From Saccharothrix sp. ST-888 (GTDB lineage Bacteria; Actinomycetota; Actinomycetes; Streptomycetales; Streptomycetaceae), in contig NZ_JYJF01000008.1 in the NCBI RefSeq assembly GCF_000955975.1, positions 1 to 64,000 on the forward strand: a stretch of DNA of 64,000 nt. The letters are read 5' to 3'. The stretch's first letter is position 1. Each line of letters starts with the position of its first letter. The notes below the pieces were generated by a model. It searched no databases, was not told the origin of the DNA, and saw only the letters and a program-made list of their open reading frames with translations. The position numbers and the translations under genes are program-made. Positions 9,028-17,964 of this stretch are shown in pieces.

Positions 9028-9301
9028 TTGTGCTTGGCGGGTTGAGCACTGGCGGTCGAGGGTGGCCGCGAGTTGCTCGACGTAGGTGCGCCTCCAGCCG
9101 TCGACGTTCGGCCAGCATCATGGTCGCGGCGCGAGTCGTCGGGTGGTCGCCCCGAGAAGCTCCGAGAGGCCAGGTCGCAATCACTAGAGCGCCGGTGAGG
9201 TGCACATTGGTGAAGTAACGGGCGGACTCCTCTGCGGGGTGGTCGGGGCTGAGCATGCCCAGGACCCGCCGCTGGAGCGCGAGGTGTCCAGGCCCTCCCA
9301 T
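9026..9301 (-). pseudogene. Possible TniQ-like remnant
   Basis: The minus-strand frame reads 'SARYFTNVHLTGALVIATWP' followed by an Arg-rich helix. The style recalls the C-terminal part of TniQ/TnsD-type proteins found in Tn7-like actinobacterial elements. There are no zinc-binding CxxC motifs and the frame runs into the terminal repeat without a proper end, so I treat it as a decayed fragment. The family assignment is from memory of sequence style and is weak; the position next to the transposon end supports it. Confidence 0.35.
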
Positions 9302-9540
9302 CGTAGGGATCGGTGTCGTTGAGTTCGCCTACGTAGCCAGTTGGTCGTGGACGTGACAGCCGGGGTCGAACTTCAGTCTCATCTCTGCCGGGAATCCCAA
9401 CTCCCCCGACAGTCACGGCCTCTATGTTGCGGGGGAGGGTCACAAGCTGATCCGAGAAGGTGTCAGGCGCAGAGTTGAGGCGCTAACATTCTGGCGTGTC
9501 GCGTTCGTTCATAGCGTGACGAGTCGCGCGGGGGGCGCAG

Positions 9541-10086
9541 ATGGTCTCTGAAGCAACTTCATCCAAGCACCAGGCCAACATCGACGGGCAGCTCAAGGTG
9601 CGGGACGTGGTCCGCGACGTGGTGGCCGAGATCGCTCCGACGGAGTTGGTCCTGGTGGACGGGCTGGCTCGCTTCGACGACGCCACGGCAGTTCGGAGGT
9701 TGCGCCCACAGGGTGGGCGACGGGAGCCGCTAGGGTTCGGCCTGGGTGAGATCGTGACCCTGGTGACACCGGTGGTGTGGCTGGCTCTGGACGAGACGGC
9801 CAAGAAGCTCGCGGAAACCGCGTCTGACGCTGCGGTCAAGGGCGGCCGTGCCATGCTTCGCAAGGTCTTGCGCAGGCCGACTGCACCGGTAGTCGTGCCC
9901 CCTCTAACTCCTGCCCAACTCGCCGAGGTGCGCGAGCGGGTGCTGGAGACCGCGTCCCACCGAGGTCTGGAGGCGGCGCGTGCCGAAGCCATCGCTGACG
10001 CGGTGGTGGCCAGATTGGCGCTCGCAGCGGCAGATCCGGATCCGCAGGGACCGTCCGGTCCGACCGGCGCCGGCACCCCGAGCTAG
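9541..10086 (+). CDS. 181-aa protein of unknown function, element cargo
   Basis: Starts 'MVSEATSSKHQANID'. The first half is mixed alpha/beta in character ('ELVLVDGLARFDD'). A hydrophobic stretch around residues 70-82 ('EIVTLVTPVVWLAL') is followed by a basic amphipathic segment ending 'MLRKVLRR', so it may sit at a membrane. A Pro-rich hinge leads to a charged helix ('RERVLETASHRGLEAARAEA'). No enzyme motif is seen. It lies 14 bp before the M48 protease gene and is probably its operon partner. A regulatory or substrate role is inference. It could belong to an actinobacterial conflict-type system, but I cannot show that. Confidence 0.6.
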   Translation: MVSEATSSKHQANIDGQLKVRDVVRDVVAEIAPTELVLVDGLARFDDATAVRRLRPQGGRREPLGFGLGEIVTLVTPVVWLALDETAKKLAETASDAAVKGGRAMLRKVLRRPTAPVVVPPLTPAQLAEVRERVLETASHRGLEAARAEAIADAVVARLALAAADPDPQGPSGPTGAGTPS

Positions 10087-10100
10087 AGCCGGGGTGCGGG

Positions 10101-13100
10101 ATGACCACAGTGCATCCTCGGCCAAGACTGGACGAACGTGCGATGGTGGCCGGCACGACGACGCGTTTCGCGTTGCTGCTCGTCCTAATGCTCGCGAGTA
10201 GCAGCTCGATGCTGCGACTGGCCCTCGCCGCCGCCGGACTCGATGAGGGCTCCGAGTGCCTTTATGCGGCCGGTGGTAGCGTCAACGAGTCGCCTTCCGC
10301 CGAGATCACTCGAAGCGCTGCCTACCGAGCCTGCATCGCCCATCATGTGCTGCTGCCCGGGTGGGCCTCCCCGGTGGCGCCCGTCATCCTGTTGGTCCTG
10401 GCCAGTGGCCTGTTCCTCGCCCTTCCGGTCTGGAAGACACGGCGCAACCGGGTTATCCCCCTGGCGGCGGTGGACCACGACGGACGGATCCTGCGTCAGC
10501 TGGAACAACTGGCAGCGGTGGCCGGGTTGGAGCGGGTGCCGCGGGTTGTAGTGGATCCGTGCGCCGCCTCGACCGGCGCCGTGGTGTTCGGGCGCAATCG
10601 TCGGCCGACAGTGTGCCTGCACGGTGGCCTGCTAGCCCGAAGGACCGTGGCACCGCAGGATTTCGAGGCGGTACTGCTGCACGAGCTGGCCCACATCCGC
10701 AACGGTGACGTGACTCTCGCCTACGCGACGGTCGCCCTGTGGCGGGTGTTCATCGCTGCTGTGCTCCTTCCCTATGCGGCGGGCTTCGGGGTACTCATCC
10801 TCACCGCGTTCGTACAGAAGCCGCAGCCGTATCAGATCGGCCTGCCGACGTGGCGCGCCCTCGTGCTCCCGGTGCTCATGACGGTGGTCGTCTATCTCGC
10901 GCGATCGGATGTGCTGCGCAACCGGGAGTTCCATGCTGACCTTGCCGCCGCCCGATGGGGGGCGGACCCGCACATCTGGGGTGCCGTCGCACCGGCGCCG
11001 ACCGCGCGGGTGCTGACCCGCGCATGGCGTGGGTTCAGCGAACTCTGGCGCACGCACCCACGGTGGGATCTGCGTAGAGAAGCGCTGGCCGACTCGGCGT
11101 TGGTGTTCGAGGTGCCCGCGCTGCCGATGTTCCTGACGGGGACCGCCGCTGTGCAGGTCAACGCCCAGCTGTGGCTTATAACGGGTGAGTACGGCCTGGC
11201 GACTCAGTGGGCATCGAACCTGGCGATGGCGCTCGTGCCCGCCGCACTGATCACCGGGGTCGTGGGGGTCGCCTCGTGGCGTGCGGTGGTCCACCGGTTG
11301 CTGACCGAGCGACGTCGGTTCTCCGGTGCACGAGCTGGCTTGTGGCTCGGCATCGGGATGACGGTCGGGGAGATGTTCGCGAACCGGATCGCGACATTCC
11401 AGTGGCTGCCCGGCGAGCCTGTCGTCGTGCTGCTGGTCGTGCTCGCGGGCATGGCGTTCGCCTGGTGGGTCGCCCAGTGCGCGCACCTGTGGGCCACTGT
11501 CTGGCGCGGGCGGACGATCCACCCGCCGATGGTGCTGGTTCTTACAGGGGCCTGCCTGGCGTTGTGCGCGTGGTTCTGGTGGTGGCAGGGCCCCGGTGTG
11601 ATCCTCGCGAACGAGCAGGGCCTGCTGTCCCACCCGCTTGGCCCAGGAAACGAATCGAGCCTGGTGGATCCCACCGGGCAGCACACCACAACCTACGCCG
11701 TGACCGAGGTCGCGGTGTCACTGCTAACCACCGCCACCGCTGTTCCGCTGGCGCTGCCGGCAGTCGCCGTGCTGTGGGTGGTGCCCGTGCTGGCCTGGGC
11801 GGTTCGCCCCCAACCCAGGACCTGGGTCCGCCGTGCTGTCCAGGGAACCACCGAGACCGATGTCCAAGGCGACCCGCTGCCGGCGCTCCGTCGCGCACTG
11901 CTCGCCGGACTGTTCGGCGGAGTTCTGTGCTGGGCCGCTGTCGCGGGCGTGAAAGCCTACATGCACACCTGGCAGCCGTCGGCCCTAGGGCTCACCGGCG
12001 GCATCCTGTTCCAGGGCTGGGTGTCCGCCGCCATCCTGGCGGGAGTCGCGGTCGCGGCCGTCGCAGCGAGCCTGCTCGTCCGCCGCTACCCGCTGATCGC
12101 CGCGCTCGTCGCAGCCCAGATCGCGGTGCTGGCGGGCTACGGCGGAATGTGGGCGCTGACCGCGTCGGACGGCTGCATCCCGGCCCTCAGCACGTTCACG
12201 ACTGCTTGCGAATGGAGACCGGCCGCGATCTGGCAGGGCCTCCAGTACCTCCTGAGCAGCCTTCTTGTCCTCGCCACTATTGTGGCCATCGCCTCGGCCG
12301 CCGTCACGTCCGTGGTCCGGCGGCTGCTACGGCGATGGACACGCTCCGCGATCCCTCCGTCGCCCAGGAAAGAGCTCCGGGGGCTGCTCGCCCGCCGCCT
12401 GGCTGTAGGGGTGGTGTGCGCTGCGGCGATCGGGGTTCCCGCATCCGTTCTGATACTCCCGGAACCCCAGGGCAACAGTGCAGCCGGGCAGGACGCGAAC
12501 CCTTCCGCCAACCCAGTACTCGCCGCTCAGGCGTCGGACCAGGCGGACGCCTGGTACAGCCTGGGCGGGCGGGACCTGGTTCTCCGTTACAACGCCGACC
12601 TCGGTCGGCTGCGTGCCATCTCGGGTGCAAGTAACGCATCGGACAGTGACACTCTGTCTCAACTCCGGTCGGTCTGCGTCGCGTTCGGAAAGCTCGGGAA
12701 GGACGCAAGCGACTACTTCCCCACCCCGGACCCTCGGGTCGAGCCAAGCTGGCAGACCTTCACCACGATGGTGGCAAAGAGCAGTCAGGACTGCCTGAGC
12801 GGCCTGGACCAGAACGACAGCGCCACCGTCGTCACAGGAGTGGAGGACCTCCGGCAGGCGACGAGCGCCCTCGACTCGGTCCTCACCTGGGTCACCGCTG
12901 AGGAGTCCACCGTCGGCACGCCCATCCCGAAGCCGAGCGCGCCTGTCGCCTCACGGCTGTCCGGGCTACAACTGCAGGGAGCGCTGTTGCCGTCCACGGC
13001 ATTCGGCAAAGACTTCCAGATGCTAGCCCAGACCGAGCAGAACAGCAGCACCAGCCCCGAACCCAAAACGCCGAGGTTCCGCGCGACCGCGCCATGCCAG

Positions 13101-13559
13101 GAGCTGGTCGGCACCGGCGGCAACGAGGGCTTCGGTGAGACGAGCTACGCCGAGGCGACGGCGCTGGCCCCGAACGGTCTCTACTACACCCAGGCGGTGT
13201 ACGAGTTCGACTCGACCGCCACCGCTTCGCAAACATACGAGGAGATGTCCGCGACACTACGCGGATGCTCCAGCGGCGAGACGCTCAACTACGGCCTCGG
13301 ACCCGCGACCCCCATGCGCTACACGCTCACCGACCCGTCCTCGCCGCCCGGGATCGGCCAAGCCGCGCTCTGCATGGACCTAGTCGGAAAGTTCGCAGAA
13401 GATGAGGTGTACAGCAAGCAACTGATGGCGCTCGACGGTACACACATCTACAACGTAGACATCGTCGCGCCGTCCCCGGACGAACTCTCTCAGACACCCA
13501 CAGTCGAGACCGTCACTCGCCAACTGACCAGCAGTATCACGGCCGCCGGCGGTGGATGA
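10101..13559 (+). CDS. Membrane M48 metalloprotease with sensor-like C-terminus
   Basis: 1,152 residues. The zinc protease motif HELAH (194-198, in 'LLHELAHIRNGD') and the third ligand in 'NREFHADLA' (Glu276) are intact, as in the M48 family. Hydrophobic segments precede and surround this domain (about 17-45, 85-110, 213-235, 250-266), and many more follow across residues ~360-790, so the middle is a polytopic membrane domain. The last ~330 residues are hydrophilic with Cys and Tyr/Asp-rich segments ('APCQELVGTGG', 'TLRGCSSGE'), reminiscent of PknH-type extracellular sensor domains. M48 enzymes are normally 280-450 residues, so this is a large fusion. It is the main cargo of the element. Confidence 0.85.
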   Translation: MTTVHPRPRLDERAMVAGTTTRFALLLVLMLASSSSMLRLALAAAGLDEGSECLYAAGGSVNESPSAEITRSAAYRACIAHHVLLPGWASPVAPVILLVLASGLFLALPVWKTRRNRVIPLAAVDHDGRILRQLEQLAAVAGLERVPRVVVDPCAASTGAVVFGRNRRPTVCLHGGLLARRTVAPQDFEAVLLHELAHIRNGDVTLAYATVALWRVFIAAVLLPYAAGFGVLILTAFVQKPQPYQIGLPTWRALVLPVLMTVVVYLARSDVLRNREFHADLAAARWGADPHIWGAVAPAPTARVLTRAWRGFSELWRTHPRWDLRREALADSALVFEVPALPMFLTGTAAVQVNAQLWLITGEYGLATQWASNLAMALVPAALITGVVGVASWRAVVHRLLTERRRFSGARAGLWLGIGMTVGEMFANRIATFQWLPGEPVVVLLVVLAGMAFAWWVAQCAHLWATVWRGRTIHPPMVLVLTGACLALCAWFWWWQGPGVILANEQGLLSHPLGPGNESSLVDPTGQHTTTYAVTEVAVSLLTTATAVPLALPAVAVLWVVPVLAWAVRPQPRTWVRRAVQGTTETDVQGDPLPALRRALLAGLFGGVLCWAAVAGVKAYMHTWQPSALGLTGGILFQGWVSAAILAGVAVAAVAASLLVRRYPLIAALVAAQIAVLAGYGGMWALTASDGCIPALSTFTTACEWRPAAIWQGLQYLLSSLLVLATIVAIASAAVTSVVRRLLRRWTRSAIPPSPRKELRGLLARRLAVGVVCAAAIGVPASVLILPEPQGNSAAGQDANPSANPVLAAQASDQADAWYSLGGRDLVLRYNADLGRLRAISGASNASDSDTLSQLRSVCVAFGKLGKDASDYFPTPDPRVEPSWQTFTTMVAKSSQDCLSGLDQNDSATVVTGVEDLRQATSALDSVLTWVTAEESTVGTPIPKPSAPVASRLSGLQLQGALLPSTAFGKDFQMLAQTEQNSSTSPEPKTPRFRATAPCQELVGTGGNEGFGETSYAEATALAPNGLYYTQAVYEFDSTATASQTYEEMSATLRGCSSGETLNYGLGPATPMRYTLTDPSSPPGIGQAALCMDLVGKFAEDEVYSKQLMALDGTHIYNVDIVAPSPDELSQTPTVETVTRQLTSSITAAGGG

Positions 13560-13589
13560 ACCGCGTGCGGAAGCTCACCTGATCGAGCA

Positions 13590-13850
13590 TCAGGAACTGT
13601 GCATCCTCTGCTGGAAGGCCCTCAGTCCAGCGGCTTTGGCCTCTCGACGCTCGGTCAGTGTCGGGCGCTCGGTGTCGAACTGAGGGCGGGGCTCACCGGG
13701 CCCGGACCAAAGGGAACTTCCGGAACGAAAGCCCTTCTCAGCCTCCTCCATAGGCGCCAGCCGGCATCGGGCCCGGCGCTGATTCTCCTCGTCCAGGTCA
13801 TCGAACAGCTGCCGCACCTCGCCTATCAGGACCTCCCCGCCGGGTAGATC
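13590..13850 (-). pseudogene. Possible Tn7-like (TnsB/Mu-type) transposase C-terminal remnant
   Basis: The minus strand encodes ~86 residues ending at a natural stop, including 'DEENQRRARCRLAPMEEAEK', 'GFRSGSS', 'GEPRPQFD' and 'LTERREAKAAGLRAF'. This helical tail resembles the C-terminal end of actinobacterial Mu/TnsB-type integrase-transposases. The upstream frame continues to ~14030 but carries no DDE catalytic core. Its place next to the right inverted repeat supports a decayed transposition gene. The assignment is tentative. Confidence 0.35.
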
Positions 13851-14126
13851 CACGAAGCGTCCCCGAACGGCAGTGCCAGATTCATTGCCACGCGCCGGTG
13901 CGCCACCGAGGATCGCTGGAGAGCCGGGCTGGAGCAGCAGCGGACACGCGGTGGGCAAAGGATCATCGATCGCGCACGAGTGCGACCAGACAGGGCTAGT
14001 GTCCGCTGAATCGGCGTCCGGAGAGACCATGCCTTCAGGACACCTGCAAAGTGGCCGCTAAAGCACCAGAATCACCAGAAATCCGACGATCAGAACCGCA
14101 AGGGGGCACTACCCTGTCCGCTCTCG

Positions 14127-14157
14127 CGCTCACCCGCCAACTAAAACGCTCAGTCAC
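14127..14157 (-). repeat. Right terminal inverted repeat of the element
   Basis: Exact reverse complement of 8997-9027. Unlike the left end, no second 20-bp unit follows inward, so the two ends are asymmetric. The region 13851-14126 between the transposase-like fragment and this repeat shows no convincing gene. Confidence 0.9.
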
Positions 14158-14158
14158 G

Positions 14159-14163
14159 CTGGT
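14159..14163 (+). repeat. Target-site duplication CTGGT, right copy
   Basis: Directly follows the element end at 14158 and matches 8991-8995. Confidence 0.75.
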
Positions 14164-14207
14164 ACCGGGACCTGATCGCCGCCCATCGGGCGCTCCACGG
14201 ACGGTAG
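14160..14207 (+). pseudogene. GH1 glycosidase C-terminal remnant, right part
   Basis: Reads 'WYRDLIAAHRALHGR' then TAG, the usual C-terminus of GH1 beta-glucosidases. It completes the fragment left of the element. The rest up to 14481 shows no gene; it should contain the promoter and leader of the phosphoesterase gene. Confidence 0.65.
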
Positions 14208-14481
14208 TTGGCGCGCCGCGACCGGGCTGGTGCCGTGTGACGCGACAGCCGGGGCTGCGAGTCGAGCGGCGTTTGCCAGGGAGGAGTGCGGAAACCACCC
14301 GAGTCGGCTCTTGCGGCGGGGCGCTCGTTCGGACAACTTCGTACCCAAGGTCCGCCTGATCGTCATACTCCGGCTGCTTCAGCGCTGTTGGCTATACAGG
14401 TCTGCTCCTCAGCATGTCACCGCCCCACCCTCGCGCGACTCTGTCCCGTGCTCCCCGATCCATGTATCGAGAGGCTTCGCC

Positions 14482-16398
14482 ATGCCACTGCGCAGACTTC
14501 CCGGGCGCGTCCGCGCCACAGCCCTGACGGCGGTCATCTCCTGTCTGGTCGCCCTGGTCGGCGCCTTCGCGGTGGCCCCGGCCGCGCAGGCCGCCGTCGT
14601 GTCGGGCCCGATCACCGGCCTGGCCGGCAAGTGTCTGGACGACTCCGGTGCCGGCACCGCCGACGGCAACCAGATCATCCTGTGGCACTGCACCGGCGCG
14701 GACAACCAGACCTGGACCCTGCCGGGTGACGGCACCATCCGTACGCTCGGCAAGTGCCTGGACGCCACCGCCGGTGGCACCGCCGCGGGCACCTACGCCG
14801 ACCTGTACACCTGCAACGGCCAGGGCCGCCAGCAGTGGGCGGTGCGGGGGACCACGCTGGTCAACCCGGTCTCCGGCCTCTGCCTGGACGCCTTCGGCGG
14901 CAGCTCCACCGATGGCACCCGGATCGATCTGTGGACCTGCGGCAGCGGCCAGGCCAACCAGCAGTGGACCGTCCCGGCCGCCGGCTCCACCAGCAGCGAC
15001 AACCTGCTGGTCGACCCGGGTGCCGAGTCCGTCGCGATCTGCTCGCCCAACGGCCTGGACGGCATGACCGTCCCGGGCTGGACGATCACCAGCGGCATGC
15101 CGAACCTGGTCTGCTACGGCGCCAGCGGCTACCCCGACGCGAGCACCCCGGGCCCGACCGGCCGCGGGACCGCGTTCTTCGCCGGCGGAGCCACCGGTAA
15201 CTCCGGTCTCTCCCAGGGCGTCGACGTCTCGGCAGCCGCGCAGTCGATCGACACCGGTACCGTCGGCTACAACCTCTCCGGCTGGCTCGGCGGCTACGCC
15301 GCACAGAACGACCGGGTCGGCCTGAACGCCACCTTCCTGAACGCCGCCGGCGCCACCCTCTCCACCGCCCAGATCGCCCCGGTGACCAGCACCGACCGAG
15401 GTCTGAGCACCGCGCTCCTGCAGCGTACGGCCACCGGCACGGTCCCGGCCGGCACCCGCTCGATCAAGGTCGACCTGGCCTTCACCTGGACGGCCGGCAA
15501 CACCACCGACGGATACGCCGACAACCTCTCGCTCACCCTGACCACGGCGGTGCCGACCCCGGTACTGACCGCTCCGGTCAACTCGGTTCCCGGCTATGAC
15601 CACGTCTTCCTGGTCTACATGGAGAACGAGAACTACGAGAACATCATCGGCAACACGTCGCAGGCCCCGTACATCAACAGCCTGCTCCCGCAGGCGACTT
15701 CTCTGACCAAGGCGTTCGCCACCACCCACCCGAGCGACCCGAACTACGTCGCACTGGCCGGGGGCGGCCTGTACGGGCTGACCGACAACAGCGTCTCGAC
15801 CACCACCATCAACGCCCCGCACCTGGGCAACTCGGTGGAACAGGCCGGCAAGACCTGGAAGGAGTACCTGGACGGCGCGAACGGCAACTGCGACACGTCG
15901 AGCCACGGCTACTACGCGCCGGACGACGCACCGTTCTACTACTTCCAGAACATGAAGAGCAACGCCGCCTACTGCCAGGCGCACATGCAGCCGCTCACCC
16001 AGATGACCGCCGACCTGCGGTCCACGGCGACCACCCCGAACTTCGCCTGGTTCGCCGCCGACGACTGCAATGACATGGAGGCCTGCGGCACCACCGCCGG
16101 CGACAACTGGCTCAAGCAGACCCTGCCGACCATCCTCAACTCGCCCGCGTGGACCACCCAGCGCTCGTTGCTGATCCTGACCTGGGACGAGGGCGCGACC
16201 AAGGCCTACGGCCCGGGCTACCCCAACCGGATCCCGACTCTGCTGCTCGGCTCGCAGAACACCGTCAAGACCGGCTACCAGTCGAGCCAGCGCACCGACC
16301 AGTACGGCCTGCTGCGCACCATCGACGGCGCACTCGGCCTCAACCCGCTGACGAACAACGACCGCTACGCGGCCACGGTCAACGACGCCTGGCAGTAG
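14482..16398 (+). CDS. Secreted phosphoesterase with ricin-B lectin and carbohydrate-binding-like domains
   Basis: 638 residues. A Sec signal peptide ends near 'APAAQA' (residue ~37). Residues ~40-170 form a ricin-type beta-trefoil with repeated 'GKCLDD', 'GKCLDA', 'GLCLDA' and 'QQW' units. Residues ~175-355 look like a galactose-binding/CBM jelly roll. Residues ~370-638 are a phosphoesterase domain (alkaline-phosphatase-like, PF04185 type) with 'HVFLVYMENENYENI', 'ATTHPSDPNY', 'WFAADDCND' and 'ILTWDEG'. The likely role is hydrolysis of extracellular phosphoesters while bound to glycans. ATG 14482 is chosen because GAGAGG (14469-14474) precedes it by 7 nt and a signal peptide follows directly. 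Confidence 0.88.
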   Translation: MPLRRLPGRVRATALTAVISCLVALVGAFAVAPAAQAAVVSGPITGLAGKCLDDSGAGTADGNQIILWHCTGADNQTWTLPGDGTIRTLGKCLDATAGGTAAGTYADLYTCNGQGRQQWAVRGTTLVNPVSGLCLDAFGGSSTDGTRIDLWTCGSGQANQQWTVPAAGSTSSDNLLVDPGAESVAICSPNGLDGMTVPGWTITSGMPNLVCYGASGYPDASTPGPTGRGTAFFAGGATGNSGLSQGVDVSAAAQSIDTGTVGYNLSGWLGGYAAQNDRVGLNATFLNAAGATLSTAQIAPVTSTDRGLSTALLQRTATGTVPAGTRSIKVDLAFTWTAGNTTDGYADNLSLTLTTAVPTPVLTAPVNSVPGYDHVFLVYMENENYENIIGNTSQAPYINSLLPQATSLTKAFATTHPSDPNYVALAGGGLYGLTDNSVSTTTINAPHLGNSVEQAGKTWKEYLDGANGNCDTSSHGYYAPDDAPFYYFQNMKSNAAYCQAHMQPLTQMTADLRSTATTPNFAWFAADDCNDMEACGTTAGDNWLKQTLPTILNSPAWTTQRSLLILTWDEGATKAYGPGYPNRIPTLLLGSQNTVKTGYQSSQRTDQYGLLRTIDGALGLNPLTNNDRYAATVNDAWQ

Positions 16399-16408
16399 AC
16401 CTCGACCA

Positions 16409-16459
16409 GGGGCCCGGTCACCGTACCGGGCCCTCCCGGCCGGGGCCCGGTACGGTGAC
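16409..16459. terminator. Strong nested terminator hairpins
   Basis: A perfect 17-bp stem (16417-16433 with 16443-16459) and 9-nt loop. The left arm overlaps a second possible hairpin (16409-16417 with 16425-16433), so two exclusive folds exist. It lies 10 bp after the phosphoesterase stop and 58 bp from the end of the convergent transporter gene, so it probably works in both directions. Confidence 0.8.
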
Positions 16460-16517
16460 AGCCTGGTCGGCGGACCGAGGGCTGCCAGCAGCGCTCCGGC
16501 CTCCGGGTGCGCCGTTC

Positions 16518-17573
16518 TCACTCCACGGAGGGTCTCGGAGTGTGCTGGACGGCGCTGTTCACCTCCGGCATCGGCGGTGCCGGGTGGCCGCGCCGTCGGT
16601 GCAGCCAGATGTAGAGCAGCAGGCACGGCAGCAACAGGAAGCCGACGCCGAGAACGAGGAACGCCGTGAGGCTGCTGATGTGCCGGATCAGCCAGTCGAA
16701 GTTCTGCCCGAAGAAGCCCACCACGAAGGACAGCGGGAGGAACACGGTCGCGAGGATCGTGAGCCGCTCCATCGTGGCGCTCTGCCGGAGATTGATCCTG
16801 TTCTGCTCGACCGAGATCACCGCGATGTTCGCTTCCAGGACGGTGGCCAGCAGGTCGCGTTGGGCGGCGACCTCCTCGTTGACCAGCAGGAGATGGTCGT
16901 GCACGTCGCGGAAGTACGGCAGGAGTTCGGTCGGTGACCTGCTGGGCTGGAGCCGCCGGGCGAGCACGGCGAGCAGCGGGTGCACGGCGCGGTAGAAGTC
17001 GGTGGCCTCACGGCGCAGGAAGTAGATCCGTTCGGTAGGAGCGACCGTGCCGGAGAACACCGTGGCCTCGATCTGCTCGATGTCGCGTTCGAGTTCGGCG
17101 ACGACGGGCGCGTAGCTGTCGATCACCTGGTCGAAGATCGCCCACAGTGTCGAGACGCTGCCGGTCCGCAACAGTTCGGGGCGGCGTTCGAGCCGGCTGC
17201 GGGCGCCGGCCAGCTCGCTGGCGATGCCCTGGCGGACGGTGATCACGAAGTGTTCGGCGAGGAAGACACTGATCTCGCCGGTGTCGATCTCCTCGCGCTC
17301 GTCGTCGTAGCGTGCGGTGCGCAGGATGATCAGCTCGGTGCCGTCCTCGTACTGCTCGGCCTTCGGCCGCAGGTGGAAGGCCTGGGCATCCTCGACGGCG
17401 AGTTCGTGCAGTCCGAAGCTCTCACGTACTCTGACCAGTTCCTCGGGGCCCGGCTCGAACATGCCCAACCAGACGAACCCGCCCTGCGCGCAGCGCGAGG
17501 CCGCCTCCTCCAGCGGCATGAGGCCCTCGTGCTGACGGCGTCCGTCGCGGTAGTGCGCGCAGTCGACGATCAT
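16518..17573 (-). CDS. CorA-family divalent-cation transporter with GQN instead of GMN
   Basis: 351 residues. A long cytoplasmic N-domain with alpha-helical stalk ('EARIYFLRREATDFYRAVHP'-like region, 'ISVEQNRINLRQSATMERLT') is followed by two C-terminal membrane segments ('ILATVFLPLSFVVGFF' and 'FLVLGVGFLLLPCLLLYIWL'). The family's selectivity loop YGMNF appears as 'FGQNF' (GQN at 289-291), so the Met is replaced by Gln. Start ATG 17573 has GAGGAGG just upstream. Mg2+ transport is the default guess; the altered filter leaves the ion open. Confidence 0.88.
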   Translation of the reverse strand: MIVDCAHYRDGRRQHEGLMPLEEAASRCAQGGFVWLGMFEPGPEELVRVRESFGLHELAVEDAQAFHLRPKAEQYEDGTELIILRTARYDDEREEIDTGEISVFLAEHFVITVRQGIASELAGARSRLERRPELLRTGSVSTLWAIFDQVIDSYAPVVAELERDIEQIEATVFSGTVAPTERIYFLRREATDFYRAVHPLLAVLARRLQPSRSPTELLPYFRDVHDHLLLVNEEVAAQRDLLATVLEANIAVISVEQNRINLRQSATMERLTILATVFLPLSFVVGFFGQNFDWLIRHISSLTAFLVLGVGFLLLPCLLLYIWLHRRRGHPAPPMPEVNSAVQHTPRPSVE

Positions 17574-17847
17574 GGCTTCCTCCTCACGCCCGGCCGACCG
17601 TGCCGCGTCTCGCCCCGCCGGTGGCGTAGCGCGCCGTGGACTCACAGCAATAGATGCTCCTCCGATTCGGCCGGACCCGCCCCACGGCGGGTCCGGGCGT
17701 CCGCTCCGGGCGTGCCGGGACGTCGTTCCGCTTCCGGTTGTCGCCTCCGTTGGAGAACGTCACGGTCGGAGAGCGGCACGCGCCGTCGGTCAGGGGGTGC
17801 CGAGGACGAGGACGGTGCGGGGCGGGTCGGGGCCGGTGGGGCAGGCA

Positions 17848-17964
17848 TGGCGCGACGACGGGGCCGAGGTTCCGCTCGGCGGACCGGCCCGCCGAGCGCT
17901 GCCGGCGCTGCTGCCGGTCCGCCCCGGTGAGGTGGTCTCCGCCGACCGGCTGGCCGAGGAGGTC
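17848..17964 (+). pseudogene. SARP/AfsR-type regulator N-terminal remnant
   Basis: Translates as 'DDGAEVPLGGPARRALPALL' followed by 'VRPGEVVSADRLAEEV', the start of the winged-helix domain of SARP/BTAD regulators. It stops at the point where the recognition helix should begin and runs straight into unrelated coding sequence. This is a truncated relic fused to the next fragment. Confidence 0.55.

Larger units (their letters stand above)
8996..14158. mobile_element. 5.16-kb Tn7/Tn5053-like element, probably no longer autonomous
   Basis: The ends are inverted repeats (8997-9027 and 14127-14157, 31/31 identical), with one extra base outside each that does not match. CTGGT flanks both sides (8991-8995 and 14159-14163), a 5-bp target duplication. 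Removing the element and one CTGGT restores a continuous GH1 tail in frame (...RYVW-YRDLI...). A 5-bp duplication and tandem ~20-bp repeats at the left end fit Tn7/Tn5053-type transposons. Inside are a TniQ-like remnant (left, minus), two intact cargo genes and a transposase-like C-terminal remnant (right, minus). No intact transposase is visible. Confidence 0.75.
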
